Source: Acidiferrum sp963764675 (GTDB lineage Bacteria > Acidobacteriota > Terriglobia > Acidiferrales > UBA7541). Taken from it: a stretch of DNA of 64,000 nt. Below, one piece after another: positions 14,919-23,207 of the stretch. The stretch's first letter is position 1. Every line of letters begins with the position of its first letter. The stretch spans positions 620,001 to 684,000 of the forward strand of contig CAVXTQ010000011.1 in the NCBI GenBank assembly GCA_963764675.1, written 5' to 3'. Position numbers and translations under genes: made by a program. Under the pieces are notes generated by a model. That model was not told where the DNA came from and made no database searches. It was given only the letters and a program-made list of their open reading frames with translations.

Positions 14919-15986
14919 ATGAATGACGCCAAGTATATTGGGCTGGATGTGCATCAGGCAACGATCTCGGCGACGGTTCTGGATTCCGCTGGAAAACTCG
15001 TGATGGAGTCCATCCTCGAAACGAAAGCAGCAACGATTCTGCAGTTCATGCACGGTCTACACGGCGATTTGCAGGTAACCTTCGAAGAAGGCACCTGTGC
15101 GGCATGGTTGCACGATCTGCTTAAGCCTCATGTCCGGCAAGTGCTGGTGTGCGATCCACGAAAAAATGCTCTGCTCAAGGTCGGAAATAAAAGTGATCGT
15201 ATCGATGCCCGCAAGCTGGCCGAGTTGTTGCGCTCGAATCTGCTGCGCTCGGTGTATCACCAAGACCACGGCATCCGCACGGTGAAAGAACTGGCGCGCA
15301 GTTATATGACGATCACCAGAGATTTGACGCGGGTGATGGTTCGTATCAAAGCGCTGTACCGAAGCTGGGCCATTCCCTGCGCCGGCCAGCAAGTTTACGC
15401 GGCGCGCCACCGTGCCGAATGGCTCGGGAAAATCGCCGAAGCCGGGGTGCGCCGCCGGGCCGAGTTTTACTACCAACAGTTCGACGCCCTGCTGCTCTTG
15501 CACCAGCAAGTACGGCGCGAGTTGCTAGTCGAGAGCAGCAAGCACCAGGCCAGCAAATTGCTGCGGCAGATCCCTTCGATCGGACCGATTCGTGCGGCCC
15601 TGTTGCTGGCACTCATCCAAACGCCGCATCGCTTTCGCACCAAACGCCAGCTGTGGAGTTACAGCGGCCTGGCGCTAGAAACCCGCAACAGCGCGGAATA
15701 CCGCATGGTGCATGGCCAGCTCCGGCGTTCCAAGAAAATTCTGGCCATTCGCGGCCTCAACAAAAATCATAACCACGATCTGAAAAATATCTTCAAAGGT
15801 GCGGCCATCCGGGCGGCCGCAGTAGCCGGACCTTTCCAGGAGTTCTACGCGTCGCTGGTGGCCAAAGGCATAAAACCGCCGATGGCCCGGCTCACGCTGG
15901 CGCGCAAGATCGCGGCCATCACTTTGCTGGTGTGGAAGAAAGGAGTGCGTTTCGACGCCGACCAACTGAAGCCACAAGCAGCTTGA
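14919..15986 (+). CDS. IS110-family transposase (element 2)
   Basis: This 355-aa DEDD transposase is only distantly related to the one in element 1. The N-terminal RuvC-like domain has Asp in IGLDVHQATI, Glu in VTFEEGTCAAWL and Asp in KSDRIDARKLAELL. The C-terminal half has IPSIGPIRAALLLALIQTP and LWSYSGLAL, the Transposase_20 domain. The start ATG follows CTACAAGGAGCGCCCTC. Its presence with element 1 in the same repeat family shows independent insertions into related targets. Confidence 0.88.
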   Translation: MNDAKYIGLDVHQATISATVLDSAGKLVMESILETKAATILQFMHGLHGDLQVTFEEGTCAAWLHDLLKPHVRQVLVCDPRKNALLKVGNKSDRIDARKLAELLRSNLLRSVYHQDHGIRTVKELARSYMTITRDLTRVMVRIKALYRSWAIPCAGQQVYAARHRAEWLGKIAEAGVRRRAEFYYQQFDALLLLHQQVRRELLVESSKHQASKLLRQIPSIGPIRAALLLALIQTPHRFRTKRQLWSYSGLALETRNSAEYRMVHGQLRRSKKILAIRGLNKNHNHDLKNIFKGAAIRAAAVAGPFQEFYASLVAKGIKPPMARLTLARKIAAITLLVWKKGVRFDADQLKPQAA

Positions 15987-16345
15987 GCATCGTTCGAGGA
16001 CTCTTCCATCTCTAGACTCATTCCTGGCGGTGGTTTGTCGGTTCTTGCGATGCTCTGGTTCGAGGGTGAGTATCCATAACCGCGTTGGGCCTGGTGCTCC
16101 GGCACCGAGTCACTGGATTAACCATATGCCCCCTCGGACAACCAGAAAAAGCTATAGGCCTCGAGCCTCAGATAGAACCATGGTTGACACCATGCAACCG
16201 CACTGCTTGTTTGCCTCCGAAGGCCGATAACGTCGTCACGCCAAGAGCATGAATCTTCGCCGGACGGAAAAGCACGAACCCCTCGCTCCATTACGAAGGC
16301 TGGAGGTCAAGGCAAAACCCTTCCTTCCAGTCAACGGCGAAGTGT
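15987..16345 (+). ncRNA. Candidate bridge RNA of IS1111-type element 2
   Basis: The noncoding end 3' of the transposase holds TAACCGCGTT at 16077-16086. This is the exact complement of AACGCGGTTA (16370-16379), the first bases of the right-hand target. A right-target guide in a bridge RNA is expected to have just this relation. The flanking sequence contains several short inverted repeats (for example GTGCTCCGGCAC at 16093). RNA ends were not determined, and no clear left guide was found. Confidence 0.38.
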
Positions 16346-16652
16346 TTCCCTTGACATCCCCTTTTATAGAACGCGGTTACCGGAAACTTGAAGTCCTGGT
16401 ACGCCACATGTCCGGCTATCCGACTAATCAGGACTTAGCCGCGAGGTCCGACGATAACTTCCGGTTTGCCGACCATGCGGGACCTTCGTTGGCCCGAATT
16501 CTCTCTGTTGTGTTCTCCAGAATGCCTCCGCCCGCGCGGATCGGCGGGCTGACCTTTGTTGGCTCTACTCGTCCAATAAGCGAGGGTGCTGTTAGATACA
16601 AGGCCAGTAACCCGGCGGCTGGAGTGCCCAATTTCGTGCCCCAAGGTGATCC

Positions 16653-17726
16653 ATGAGATTCCGAATAAAGGTAACGGCAGTCTTTCTGGCAGCACTCAGC
16701 GGGGTAGCGGGGCAGGCAACCTGGCAGAGTGCTTCCGATCTTTGGCACGTGACGGCAACTTCACCGTCTCTCTCGGATGAAATTCAATTCACGAACGGTA
16801 ATGCCCATCTGAGGGGCACGGTGTATCTTCCCAAGACAGGCAATCGTCTGCCAGCGGTGGTGGTTTTGCATCATGCAGAACTGCCGACCCGTAGCGCCAA
16901 CCTATACCGTCATCTGTACGAGGGCCTACCTGCGATGGGAATTGCTGTGCTGGTATACGACCGCCGCGGGAGCGGCCAGTCTTCGGGCGACCTGGACAAA
17001 GCCGACTATGAGACTCTTGCAGACGACGCCGTCGCCGGGCAGCACGCGCTGGCCAAGCTATCACGCATTGATCCGAAGAGGATTGGATTCTGGGGACTGA
17101 GCCAGGGCGGATGGCTGGCCGTGCTGTCAGCGGGACGGAGCAAAGATGCGGCTTTCGCGGTCTCTGTTTCAGCTCCCTTAGTCACCGCAGATGAGCAGAT
17201 GCGATTCGCAACTCGAAACTTGCTCACTGTCCGAGGTTATTCCCAGTCAGACGTCCAAGACATGCTCGCCGCGCGAGAGGCGTGGATCGGGTATCTCCAC
17301 CGAAAAAACTCGCGGGATGAAGCGCTGGAGGCGTTGCGCAAGGCTGAGGCAAAACCCTGGTTTAATATCGCCTATCTGCCAAGAGCATCTCAGCTCACCA
17401 ATGATCCAGAGCATGATCGGAACCGCAAGCGTTTGGACGACGATCCAATTGCTGCAGTTCGACAGGCCAAGGTTCCCCTTTTATTTCTGTATGCAGACTC
17501 AGATCCATGGGTACCTGTGGGAGAGTCAGTGAACCGCCTGCAGTCGCTTGCCACAGAACTGCCAAACATCCAGTATGCCGTGGTTGACAATGCGAATCAC
17601 GAAATGATGTTTCCGGGGAACGAAACCATGCAGGTCGATCACGAAGCGACTCGCGAAGAAGAGCCGCAAGCTCCCACATACTTCATGCTCCTGGCCTCTT
17701 GGATCGCTCGACACGTCGCCAACTAA
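16653..17726 (+). CDS. Secreted alpha/beta hydrolase (array segment 4)
   Basis: This 357-aa protein has a signal peptide (VTAVFLAALSGVAGQ) and an alpha/beta-hydrolase core. LRGTVYLPK and PAVVVLHHAEL give the first strands and oxyanion region. YDRRGSGQSSG is the classical turn. The nucleophile elbow is GLSQGG (Ser). The acid lies in FLYADSDPWVPV and the His in DNANHEMM. The closest functional class is the BAAT/dienelactone-hydrolase-like exported esterases or peptidases; the substrate is unknown. It is convergent with the NmrA-like gene, with a hairpin between them, and the two share one segment between repeats D and E. No catalytic residue is missing. Confidence 0.85.
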   Translation: MRFRIKVTAVFLAALSGVAGQATWQSASDLWHVTATSPSLSDEIQFTNGNAHLRGTVYLPKTGNRLPAVVVLHHAELPTRSANLYRHLYEGLPAMGIAVLVYDRRGSGQSSGDLDKADYETLADDAVAGQHALAKLSRIDPKRIGFWGLSQGGWLAVLSAGRSKDAAFAVSVSAPLVTADEQMRFATRNLLTVRGYSQSDVQDMLAAREAWIGYLHRKNSRDEALEALRKAEAKPWFNIAYLPRASQLTNDPEHDRNRKRLDDDPIAAVRQAKVPLLFLYADSDPWVPVGESVNRLQSLATELPNIQYAVVDNANHEMMFPGNETMQVDHEATREEEPQAPTYFMLLASWIARHVAN

Positions 17727-17833
17727 CGGCGATGCATCAGGATCCGCTCGCGAACAGACGAGGGGGTGCAGAGGTTTTCTTCTGTGTGACGGGCTACACG
17801 GAAATTGACAAGAACATCGACGCTTGGGACATG

Positions 17834-17879
17834 GGCCCGCTAGGCGAGCCCATGGCGGCAAGCCGCCTAGGCGCGGGCC
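17834..17879. terminator. Bidirectional hairpin between convergent genes
   Basis: GGCCCGC plus TAGGCG (17834-17846) pairs with CGCCTA plus GCGGGCC (17864-17879), leaving a 3-nt bulge and a 17-nt loop. It lies between the hydrolase stop and the NmrA-like gene, overlapping the last 13 bases of the latter. There is no clear T run, so it is termination-like only. Confidence 0.45.
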
Positions 17880-18772
17880 GCCTTTTGTTCCCGATAGGCT
17901 GGCGCGAAAACTTCGGCTACAAAAGTCTCCAGCGTTGTGGGAGTGGTGTTCCTTGGGGAGCGTGGCTCGAGCGCCTTTAGGTAGCCCGAATTCTGCGCGT
18001 CCGCCAACTCAAACAGCTGGTCCGCCATATTCGAAGACATGCCCATCTGCATGAAACCGGGCTTCAACTGTGCCGCGGGCATCTGCTTATATGTCAGGTC
18101 GGGCTTGCCGATCGCGGCGCCGATTATTTTGGCGGCTTCCGTGTTCGTGACATCGCGAGCCCCTTGCAGTTCGCGCGTGCTCTGTCCTTGAAAATCGAGC
18201 TGCAACAGGGCGTCCGCGGCTGCGTCGCCGATATCGCGCGTTGCGATCATGGGTATCGGCAGATCGCCTTTGACCGGGCCGGCCATTGTTCCGAAGGCCT
18301 TGATCACGCCAACCTGGAACAGAAGGTTTTCCATGAAGGCGGCGGGTCGCAGGTAGAGGGCGTTCAATCCAGGAATCGCCCCAAGTTTCTTTTCAAGATT
18401 GTACAGCCCGACCACCGGGCCTGTTTTATCCGGCTTGTCCGCGCCGACGCTGCTCAGCACGACGGCGTATTTTACTCCGCTCTTCTCAATCGCGGCGGCC
18501 AAGGCGTCGCCCACGCGCTGATAGTGTGCCAGCACATCCGGGGCGCTCACGTCCGGCGGTATCATCGCGTACACCCCCTTTGCACCCGAAAAAGCTTTCG
18601 TGAGCGCCCCCGTGTCGGTGATGTCCGCAACGAAAGCCTCTGCGCCCTTCTTTACGAATGGTTCTAGTCGCTTTGCGCTGCGGCCTACAACACGCACCTG
18701 TTCACCTTTTGCGAGCAACTTTTCCGCTACTTCGTTTCCCGTGTGTCCTGTCGCGCCGGTAATGACGTACAT
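17867..18772 (-). CDS. NmrA-like NAD(P)-binding oxidoreductase (array segment 4)
   Basis: This 301-aa atypical short-chain dehydrogenase has the N-terminal Rossmann motif VITGATGHTGNEVAE (G-x-x-G-x-x-G), an RVVGRSAKRL basic pair that favours NADP(H), VADITD after the second strand, and AVVLSSVGAD in place of the catalytic Ser strand. The usual YxxxK is weak (YNLEKK), as in the NmrA/HSCARG and quinone-oxidoreductase QorB-like groups. Members act as redox sensors or NADPH:quinone reductases; the substrate here is unknown. The gene has its own promoter side facing repeat E. Confidence 0.82.
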   Translation of the reverse strand: MYVITGATGHTGNEVAEKLLAKGEQVRVVGRSAKRLEPFVKKGAEAFVADITDTGALTKAFSGAKGVYAMIPPDVSAPDVLAHYQRVGDALAAAIEKSGVKYAVVLSSVGADKPDKTGPVVGLYNLEKKLGAIPGLNALYLRPAAFMENLLFQVGVIKAFGTMAGPVKGDLPIPMIATRDIGDAAADALLQLDFQGQSTRELQGARDVTNTEAAKIIGAAIGKPDLTYKQMPAAQLKPGFMQMGMSSNMADQLFELADAQNSGYLKALEPRSPRNTTPTTLETFVAEVFAPAYREQKAARA

Positions 18773-19117
18773 AGGCTCCTCCCTATCCTTTATTGAATTG
18801 GAGGGCTGAAATTAAGTAGATGCCGGTCGCCCTCCGAGGGTTACCAAATCTACTCCGCGGGATCCAGACGCTCGATGGAAGCACCTTGAATTAGAGTCCA
18901 AAATCGTGAATTCGATGCGCCCTAGGATCCGTGTTCCGCTGCTCGTTGTGTTCCTGCTTGCCCAGCGCCTCGTGTTGCTAGTCACTTAGGCGTGAATGTG
19001 GCTGGTGCGCTCCCCTTTGAAGAGTCAGGAGCCTTTCGGCGATGGGTCTCGACAAGTCGGCTTGTGCGAATCAATCGCAGAAACTGCCGGATGACGAGCA
19101 AACCGGAACTAATCCTC
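18773..19117. other. Gene-free stretch upstream of the NmrA-like gene
   Basis: No coding sequence is supported in these 345 bases before repeat E. They should hold the promoter of the NmrA-like gene. ORFs seen here on the minus strand run into the IS30 end and are not protein-like. Confidence 0.5.
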
Positions 19118-19182
19118 AAGTCCCGGTAAACGCGGTTACCGTACAAGTGAAATCGGCCCAAACCACTTGTCCGGTAATCCGG

Positions 19183-20415
19183 GTGCATTCGACAGGTCGA
19201 TGCAACACCATCTGATGTAAGTCTGCTGTGTAAAGGTGGTGTTGGCATGAGGCCAGGACAACGATTTGGGTTTTCTGCGATCGAGAAGCGTGACGTTTGG
19301 AACCGGTGGAAGGCGGGACAGTCGCTGCATGAGATTGGGCGCGCCTTTGACAAGCCACATAGCTGCATTCGCTCGGTGTTGTTGCCTCGCGGCGGCATCC
19401 CTCCCGCCGCTCGTCGCCGTTCGCGGCTGGCGCTCACGCTAGCGGAGCGAGAGGACATCTCACGAGGAATCGCTTCCGATTCACCGCTTCGTGAGATTGC
19501 CCGACGACTGGATCGAGCGGCCTCCACAGTGAGCCGGGAGATTTCTCGCCACGGTGGCCGTCCGGCCTATCGCGCCCATGATGCGGAGGACCATGCCTGG
19601 GACTCGGCCTTGCGACCGAAGAGGTGTCTGCTGGCCCTCAACCGCAAGTTGCGGGACATCGTTGCGAGTAAACTGATTCTGGACTGGTCGCCCGAGCAGA
19701 TTTCCGGATGGCTGGAGACCCAGTATCCCGATGACGAGGGCCTGCGCGTGTCCCACGAAACCATCTACCGTAGCCTGTTCATTCAGGCCCGTGGAGTGCT
19801 GAAAAAAGAGCTGCTGGACCAGCTGCGGTCGAAGCGGCGCATGCGCCGCTCGCGCCATGCCAGTGCTAGCGGACAGTCACGAGGACAGATCGTCGATGCC
19901 ATCTCCATCCGCGAAAGACCTGCGGATGTGGAAGACCGAGCGGTTCCCGGCCACTGGGAAGGGGATCTGCTGGCCGGGGCCAAGAACACCTACATTGCGA
20001 CTCTGGTGGAGCGCCATTCGCGCTTCGCCATGCTGATCAAGGTGCCCAGCAAAAACACGGAAGTGGTCGTTGCCGCATGGAGTCAACATGTTCGCAAACT
20101 GCCCGCTACCCTGCGACGCTCGCTGACCTGGGATCGCGGACTAGAGATGGCCAAGCACAAAGACTTCACGGTAGCCACGGATGTGAAGGTCTACTTCTGT
20201 GATCCGCAAAGTCCCTGGCAACGCGGCACCAACGAAAACACGAATCTCCTGTTGCGGCAATACTTCCCGCGAGGCACCGACCTGTCTGTCCATTCGCAAG
20301 TGCAGCTCGACCAGGTCGCGCTGCGCCTGAATCAACGCCCCAGAAAAACCCTAGGCTTCGAAACTCCTGCGAGTAAACTGCAAGCCAGTGTTGCGTCGAC
20401 CATCTGAGCCGGCAC
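19183..20415 (+). mobile_element. IS30-family element
   Basis: The ends begin GTGC and share GGTCGA(T/C)GCAACAC in inverted orientation near 19195 and 20395; the element is about 1.23 kb. It is inserted inside array repeat E. IS30-type elements are known to prefer palindromic targets, which fits the hairpin-forming repeat. Confidence 0.72.
19247..20407 (+). CDS. IS30-family transposase
   Basis: This 386-aa protein has an N-terminal HTH (EKRDVWNRWKAGQSLHEIG), a second HTH (SPLREIARRLDRAASTVSREI) and a C-terminal DDE integrase core. Catalytic residues are Asp in GHWEGDLL, Asp in LTWDRGLEM and Glu in GTNENTNLLLRQYFPRG. WSPEQISGWL and HETIYRSLF are IS30 signatures. It is full length and looks active. 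Confidence 0.93.
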   Translation: MRPGQRFGFSAIEKRDVWNRWKAGQSLHEIGRAFDKPHSCIRSVLLPRGGIPPAARRRSRLALTLAEREDISRGIASDSPLREIARRLDRAASTVSREISRHGGRPAYRAHDAEDHAWDSALRPKRCLLALNRKLRDIVASKLILDWSPEQISGWLETQYPDDEGLRVSHETIYRSLFIQARGVLKKELLDQLRSKRRMRRSRHASASGQSRGQIVDAISIRERPADVEDRAVPGHWEGDLLAGAKNTYIATLVERHSRFAMLIKVPSKNTEVVVAAWSQHVRKLPATLRRSLTWDRGLEMAKHKDFTVATDVKVYFCDPQSPWQRGTNENTNLLLRQYFPRGTDLSVHSQVQLDQVALRLNQRPRKTLGFETPASKLQASVASTI

Positions 20416-20567
20416 GACTTACCAGGAGTTAGCCTATCTTTTTCTGATTGCGCCTTCCCAGAGCAAGGATTCGCGCCCGTTTACACAAACGGCTTGCGTC
20501 AGATATGCTCCCGATTATCAGTCGTTTCCCAGCTTCAGCCACGCCGGAAATTGAAAGAGGAAAAACC

Positions 20568-21158
20568 ATGACGCCACGAAAAGGGAGCGCGACCCTTGCG
20601 GCAGCGCTTTGTATCGCCTGTCTTGCACAGCCCGGTGTAAGCGCACGTACTCAGTCAACTTCGAGCACGTCGCAGCCGCCGCCACAGATGCAAAGCCTCA
20701 CACAAGCGATTGGGGGCAAGTGGTCTGTCGCCTACAAATTTGAACCCGATGCATCGAACCCGAAGGGCAGTACAGGCGAGGGAGAGGAAGTTTGGCGCAC
20801 GGGTCCCGGCGGTTTCACCCTAATGGAAGAGGAACATTTTCGTACTCCACAAGGAGAGGTGTTCCTTTTTGCCCTTCACTGGTGGGACAAAAGCACGAAT
20901 AGTTTTCGTGGCGTGCTCTGCAATAACTCCGGCCCCGCTGCGTGCGACGTGGATACGTACTACCACAGCTCTCTAAAGTGGGACGGCAAGCAATTCGTGA
21001 TCGATCTGGAATTTCCGCAGGGCGCTAAGAAGATGCTATGGCATGAGGTCATATCTGAGTTCACGCCCACTTCTTTTACGCAAACCGGCGATATCGGTGA
21101 AGTCGGCGGCCCACTCAGCCGCGCCGTAACTGCCCACGCTAGGAAGGTCGCAGACTGA
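20568..21158 (+). CDS. Secreted hypothetical protein, DUF1579-like (array segment 5)
   Basis: This 196-aa protein has a signal peptide (SATLAAALCIACLAQPGVSA), a low-complexity linker, and one lipocalin-like beta-barrel domain. GGKWSVAYKFEP, GEEVWRTGPGGFTLMEEEH, VFLFALHWWDKSTNSFRGVLCN and GKQFVIDLEF follow the strand pattern of DUF1579-type proteins. There are two Cys near VLCNNSGPAACD. No enzymatic activity is established for the family. ATG 20568 follows AAAGAGGAAAAACC and starts the signal peptide directly, so the longer upstream frame is discarded. The gene is alone between repeats E and F. Confidence 0.68.
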   Translation: MTPRKGSATLAAALCIACLAQPGVSARTQSTSSTSQPPPQMQSLTQAIGGKWSVAYKFEPDASNPKGSTGEGEEVWRTGPGGFTLMEEEHFRTPQGEVFLFALHWWDKSTNSFRGVLCNNSGPAACDVDTYYHSSLKWDGKQFVIDLEFPQGAKKMLWHEVISEFTPTSFTQTGDIGEVGGPLSRAVTAHARKVAD

Positions 21159-21260
21159 TCCTGGAATGATTTCTGCTACCAGTTAGGCGCCTGGGCAGAC
21201 ATTTTCGGAGACCCGGCGTGGACATGAGCAAAACCGCGGGACTTACGGCAATTTCAGCCT

Positions 21261-21462
21261 AGGTCCCGATACACGCGCTTACCGGAAAAGTGGCAGCCTC
21301 ATTGTCCGGTAACCGGACTATACGTCCAAGTGGAATTGAATTGGTAGACACAAGCGCGTTTTCGGGGAGTAATCCTGAGAATTGGTGCAGCTGACGTTCA
21401 GTAGGTACTGTCCGCGGTTCTCACCTATCCACGGCCCAATGTCCGGATAGCCGGTCATCCAC
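21261..21462. repeat. Array repeat F (two parts)
   Basis: Part one (21261-21322) has AGGTCCCGATACACGCGC, TTACCGGAAAAGTGG and CATTGTCCGGTAACCGGAC. Part two (21422-21462) has CACCTATCCACGGCCCAATG followed by TCCGGATAGCCGGTCATCC, which lines up with the right half of repeat B. The 21159-21481 interval holds nothing else recognisable. Confidence 0.6.
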
Positions 21463-21481
21463 CAAGAATCAAAAGAATATG

Positions 21482-22777
21482 TCAACGCGAAGATTGACCG
21501 TACTGCTTCACGATCGCTTCGGGATGATTTCCCTCAGTTTCTAGCAGTTGCGAATTTACTTGATTCAGGGTCTGATCGAGGAAAGCTTCGATGTACGACG
21601 CGGTCAGTTTCAGATTGTGGAGAGCATCTTTCGTTTCAGTCGGTCGGCCCATGGCGGCGAGAAGTGGATAGTCGCTGAAGCTTCCATGAACTAGGCCCGG
21701 CGACTTCAGTACAACATCGTAGCTTCCAGCTGGACAGCGACTCAACTGATCTTCCTTTTTCTTCAGGAAGACATCGTTCTGCGTAGCGTTGAATCCCATT
21801 CGACCTCCTGTGTGATCCACTTCGAGGAGGAGAACTGGCTGAGTGAACCACTTCCCATCGGGACTCTCTGGAAACGCTGCAACGGGTGGCATCTGACCGT
21901 CAAGGCTCACGCAGGCTTTGAATCGAGCATCCATCTGGCAAGCGAGGGTGGCATTCGCACCGCCTGCCGAATGCCCCATCGACGCAACACGATTTAGATC
22001 GAGCCTATTTCTGAGGGCAAATGTTTTTTCATTCCCAGCGTCGAGCTTGATGAGTTGGTTCAGCACAAACACGATATCCCGTGCGCCCGTGTCAATCGCT
22101 TGCCCAGCACTCTTCATCATGCGCTGGAATCGCTGATCGGGCGAGAGGTTGGGCGGGTCAGCCTCGTGGTAGGCCGCGACAATTCTTCCGTCAGGAAAGG
22201 ACACTGCAGGTGCGCCATAGGTGTTTTCGATGGCAGCGACAACATATCCGCGGCTAACAAGGCTTGCGATCAGCGATGCGTACTCGAAGGTTGTTCCGCC
22301 AGCGCCGTGAGCCAAAATGACGACGGGAAACTTCTTGCCAGATCGTGCGACTGGCGCACTCTCGAATGCAAGCGATGAAATTGTCCCCGAAATAATAAGT
22401 GGCCAAATACCTTCGAACTCATCTCGCATTGCCGGGGCGGCGGCGGTGTCTCGGTCCATCCGTTTGGCGCCAGGGATATATTCTGCGGGCTCACCACCCG
22501 ACGCCTTCGGCGCAGGGTACCAGAGGTAGACCATCAAATCACGATGCGCGTTGGGGTCGGCTGCATGGCCGTCTGGGCGTGATCCGTCCGTCCATTGGTA
22601 GCCAACACGCCCTACGCCGAACTGCCCAGTCGGAAGAGGTAACTGTGGAGTTGTGAATTGGGGCGTAGAACCGCTATTTGACTCAGGCTGTGAGAGGGAT
22701 TCTTGCGCCGCTGCGCACGCAAATGTGCCTGCGAGCAATCCAGAAACCAGGCCGATGGTGGCAGGCTGCAACCTCAT
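21482..22777 (-). CDS. Secreted alpha/beta hydrolase, PAF-acetylhydrolase/dienelactone hydrolase-like (array segment 6)
   Basis: This 431-aa protein has a signal peptide (ATIGLVSGLLAGTFACAAAQ), then a region typical of bacterial platelet-activating-factor-acetylhydrolase-like proteins: GVGRVGYQWTD, DLMVYLWYPAPKASGGEPAEY, FPVVILAHGAGGTTFEYASL. The nucleophile elbow is SMGHSAGG (Ser). The acidic residue is probably in LLLEVDHTG and the His in PGLVHGSFSDYPLL. Family members hydrolyse esters or act on lactones; the substrate here is open. Start ATG 22777 is followed at once by the signal peptide. It lies alone between repeats F and G in the orientation opposite to the previous segment. Confidence 0.82.
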   Translation of the reverse strand: MRLQPATIGLVSGLLAGTFACAAAQESLSQPESNSGSTPQFTTPQLPLPTGQFGVGRVGYQWTDGSRPDGHAADPNAHRDLMVYLWYPAPKASGGEPAEYIPGAKRMDRDTAAAPAMRDEFEGIWPLIISGTISSLAFESAPVARSGKKFPVVILAHGAGGTTFEYASLIASLVSRGYVVAAIENTYGAPAVSFPDGRIVAAYHEADPPNLSPDQRFQRMMKSAGQAIDTGARDIVFVLNQLIKLDAGNEKTFALRNRLDLNRVASMGHSAGGANATLACQMDARFKACVSLDGQMPPVAAFPESPDGKWFTQPVLLLEVDHTGGRMGFNATQNDVFLKKKEDQLSRCPAGSYDVVLKSPGLVHGSFSDYPLLAAMGRPTETKDALHNLKLTASYIEAFLDQTLNQVNSQLLETEGNHPEAIVKQYGQSSR

Positions 22778-22853
22778 ATGTCAGCCCTCCTTATCGAACA
22801 AGTATAGGGCACCTTATCGCCGAGCGTGTAGTCGCCAACTCGGTGACTCGGAT

Positions 22854-22957
22854 AGGTCCTGGTAAGTCGGCTAGTGTTTACTGATGACTTTCGGGAGTAG
22901 GGCTTGCCAGGTATCGGACCCAAGTCCTGGTAAACGCGGTTACCGGACAAGTGGAAC
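22854..22957. repeat. Array repeat G (last copy, clearest arms)
   Basis: It begins GGTCCTGGTAAGTCGGCTAG and ends AAGTCCTGGTAAACGCGG, TTACCGGACAAGTGG. The second arm is a palindrome in itself: GGTAA and TTACC flank the centre. The half-sites in the other copies (TTGTCCGGTAATCCGACTTACC) are its inverse complement. No copies were noticed outside 10.9-23.0 kb. Confidence 0.68.
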
Positions 22958-23028
22958 ATGGGTGCCGCGTGTTTGGCATGAATCCAGCGTAGAAAGCTTA
23001 GGAGGCTTCAACATCGATGCATAATCCA

Positions 23029-23093
23029 CGAGTGTCATTAAAGTGTCATAGTTCTATGCTCAAAACGGGGATGAACGGATCAGAACGAATCAA
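23029..23093 (+). repeat. Att-arm-like repeat, copy 3
   Basis: Starts CGAGTGTCATTAAAGTGTCATAG and ends CAGAACGAATCAAG; matches 5042-5109 in inverse orientation over its full length. Another partial block (ACGGATCAGAACCGG) follows at 23147, next to the tRNA fragment. Together they resemble the arm sites of one integrase attachment region. Confidence 0.5.
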
Positions 23094-23168
23094 GACGTGA
23101 ATCGCGTAAGAGGTTGACACGACAGATATAATCAAGAATTTTCACAACGGATCAGAACCGGCCTATGA

Positions 23169-23207
23169 ATTATGAGTCCGCTGCTCTAACCGCTGAGCTA
23201 CAGGCCC
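23169..23207 (-). pseudogene. tRNA-Ile2 5' fragment (39 nt)
   Basis: Read on the minus strand, the first 39 nt of the tRNA at 5180 are reproduced without mismatch, from GGGCCTGTAGC to the anticodon loop CTCATAAT. Identity stops abruptly after the loop. A remnant ending at the anticodon loop marks a tyrosine-recombinase crossover there. It is in inverse orientation to the intact gene. Confidence 0.8.

Larger units (their letters stand above)
14846..16371 (+). mobile_element. IS110-family (IS1111-type) element 2
   Basis: Subterminal inverted repeats TATAAAAGGG (14853-14862) and CCCTTTTATA (16359-16368) bound the element, with a few bases outside each; the shared AACGC makes the exact ends ambiguous by about five bases. 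The transposase is on the plus strand with about 65 bp before it and about 370 bp of noncoding DNA after it, the IS1111 layout. Confidence 0.7.
14837..16435. repeat. Array repeat D, split by an IS1111-type element
   Basis: The left part is GCCTGATAAACGC (14838-14850). The right part (16370-16435) is AACGCGGTTACCGGAAACTTG, AAGTCCTGGTACGCCACATG and TCCGGCTATCCGACTAATCAG. AACGC is present at both junctions, so one copy joined across gives CCTGATAAACGCGGTTACC, matching CCTGGTAAACGCGGTTACC in repeat G. Confidence 0.7.
19118..20434. repeat. Array repeat E, split by an IS30 element
   Basis: The left part (19118-19182) contains GTCCCGGTAAACGCGG, TTACCGTACAAGTG, a spacer, then CCACTTGTCCGGTAATCCGG. 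The right part (20416-20434) is GACTTACCAGGAGTTAGCC. Joined, the end reads GGTAATCCGACTTACCAGG, identical to repeat B, and the whole unit becomes an inverted pair of about 30-bp arms. Confidence 0.68.

Noticed and set aside
16435..16695. Minus-strand ORF containing an HEIGH zinc-peptidase-like motif
   Set aside because: No other family features, it overlaps the start of the secreted hydrolase and part of repeat D, and the rest of its sequence is not protein-like.
10905..22957. Classical integron attC array
   Set aside because: The repeats do not show the paired RYYYAAC and GTTRRRY heptamers, genes point both ways, and no intI-type integrase is present; the only tyrosine recombinase is phage-type.
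23114..23132. TTGACA and TATAAT hexamers resembling a promoter
   Set aside because: The spacer is only 7 bp, far too short for a sigma-70 promoter.
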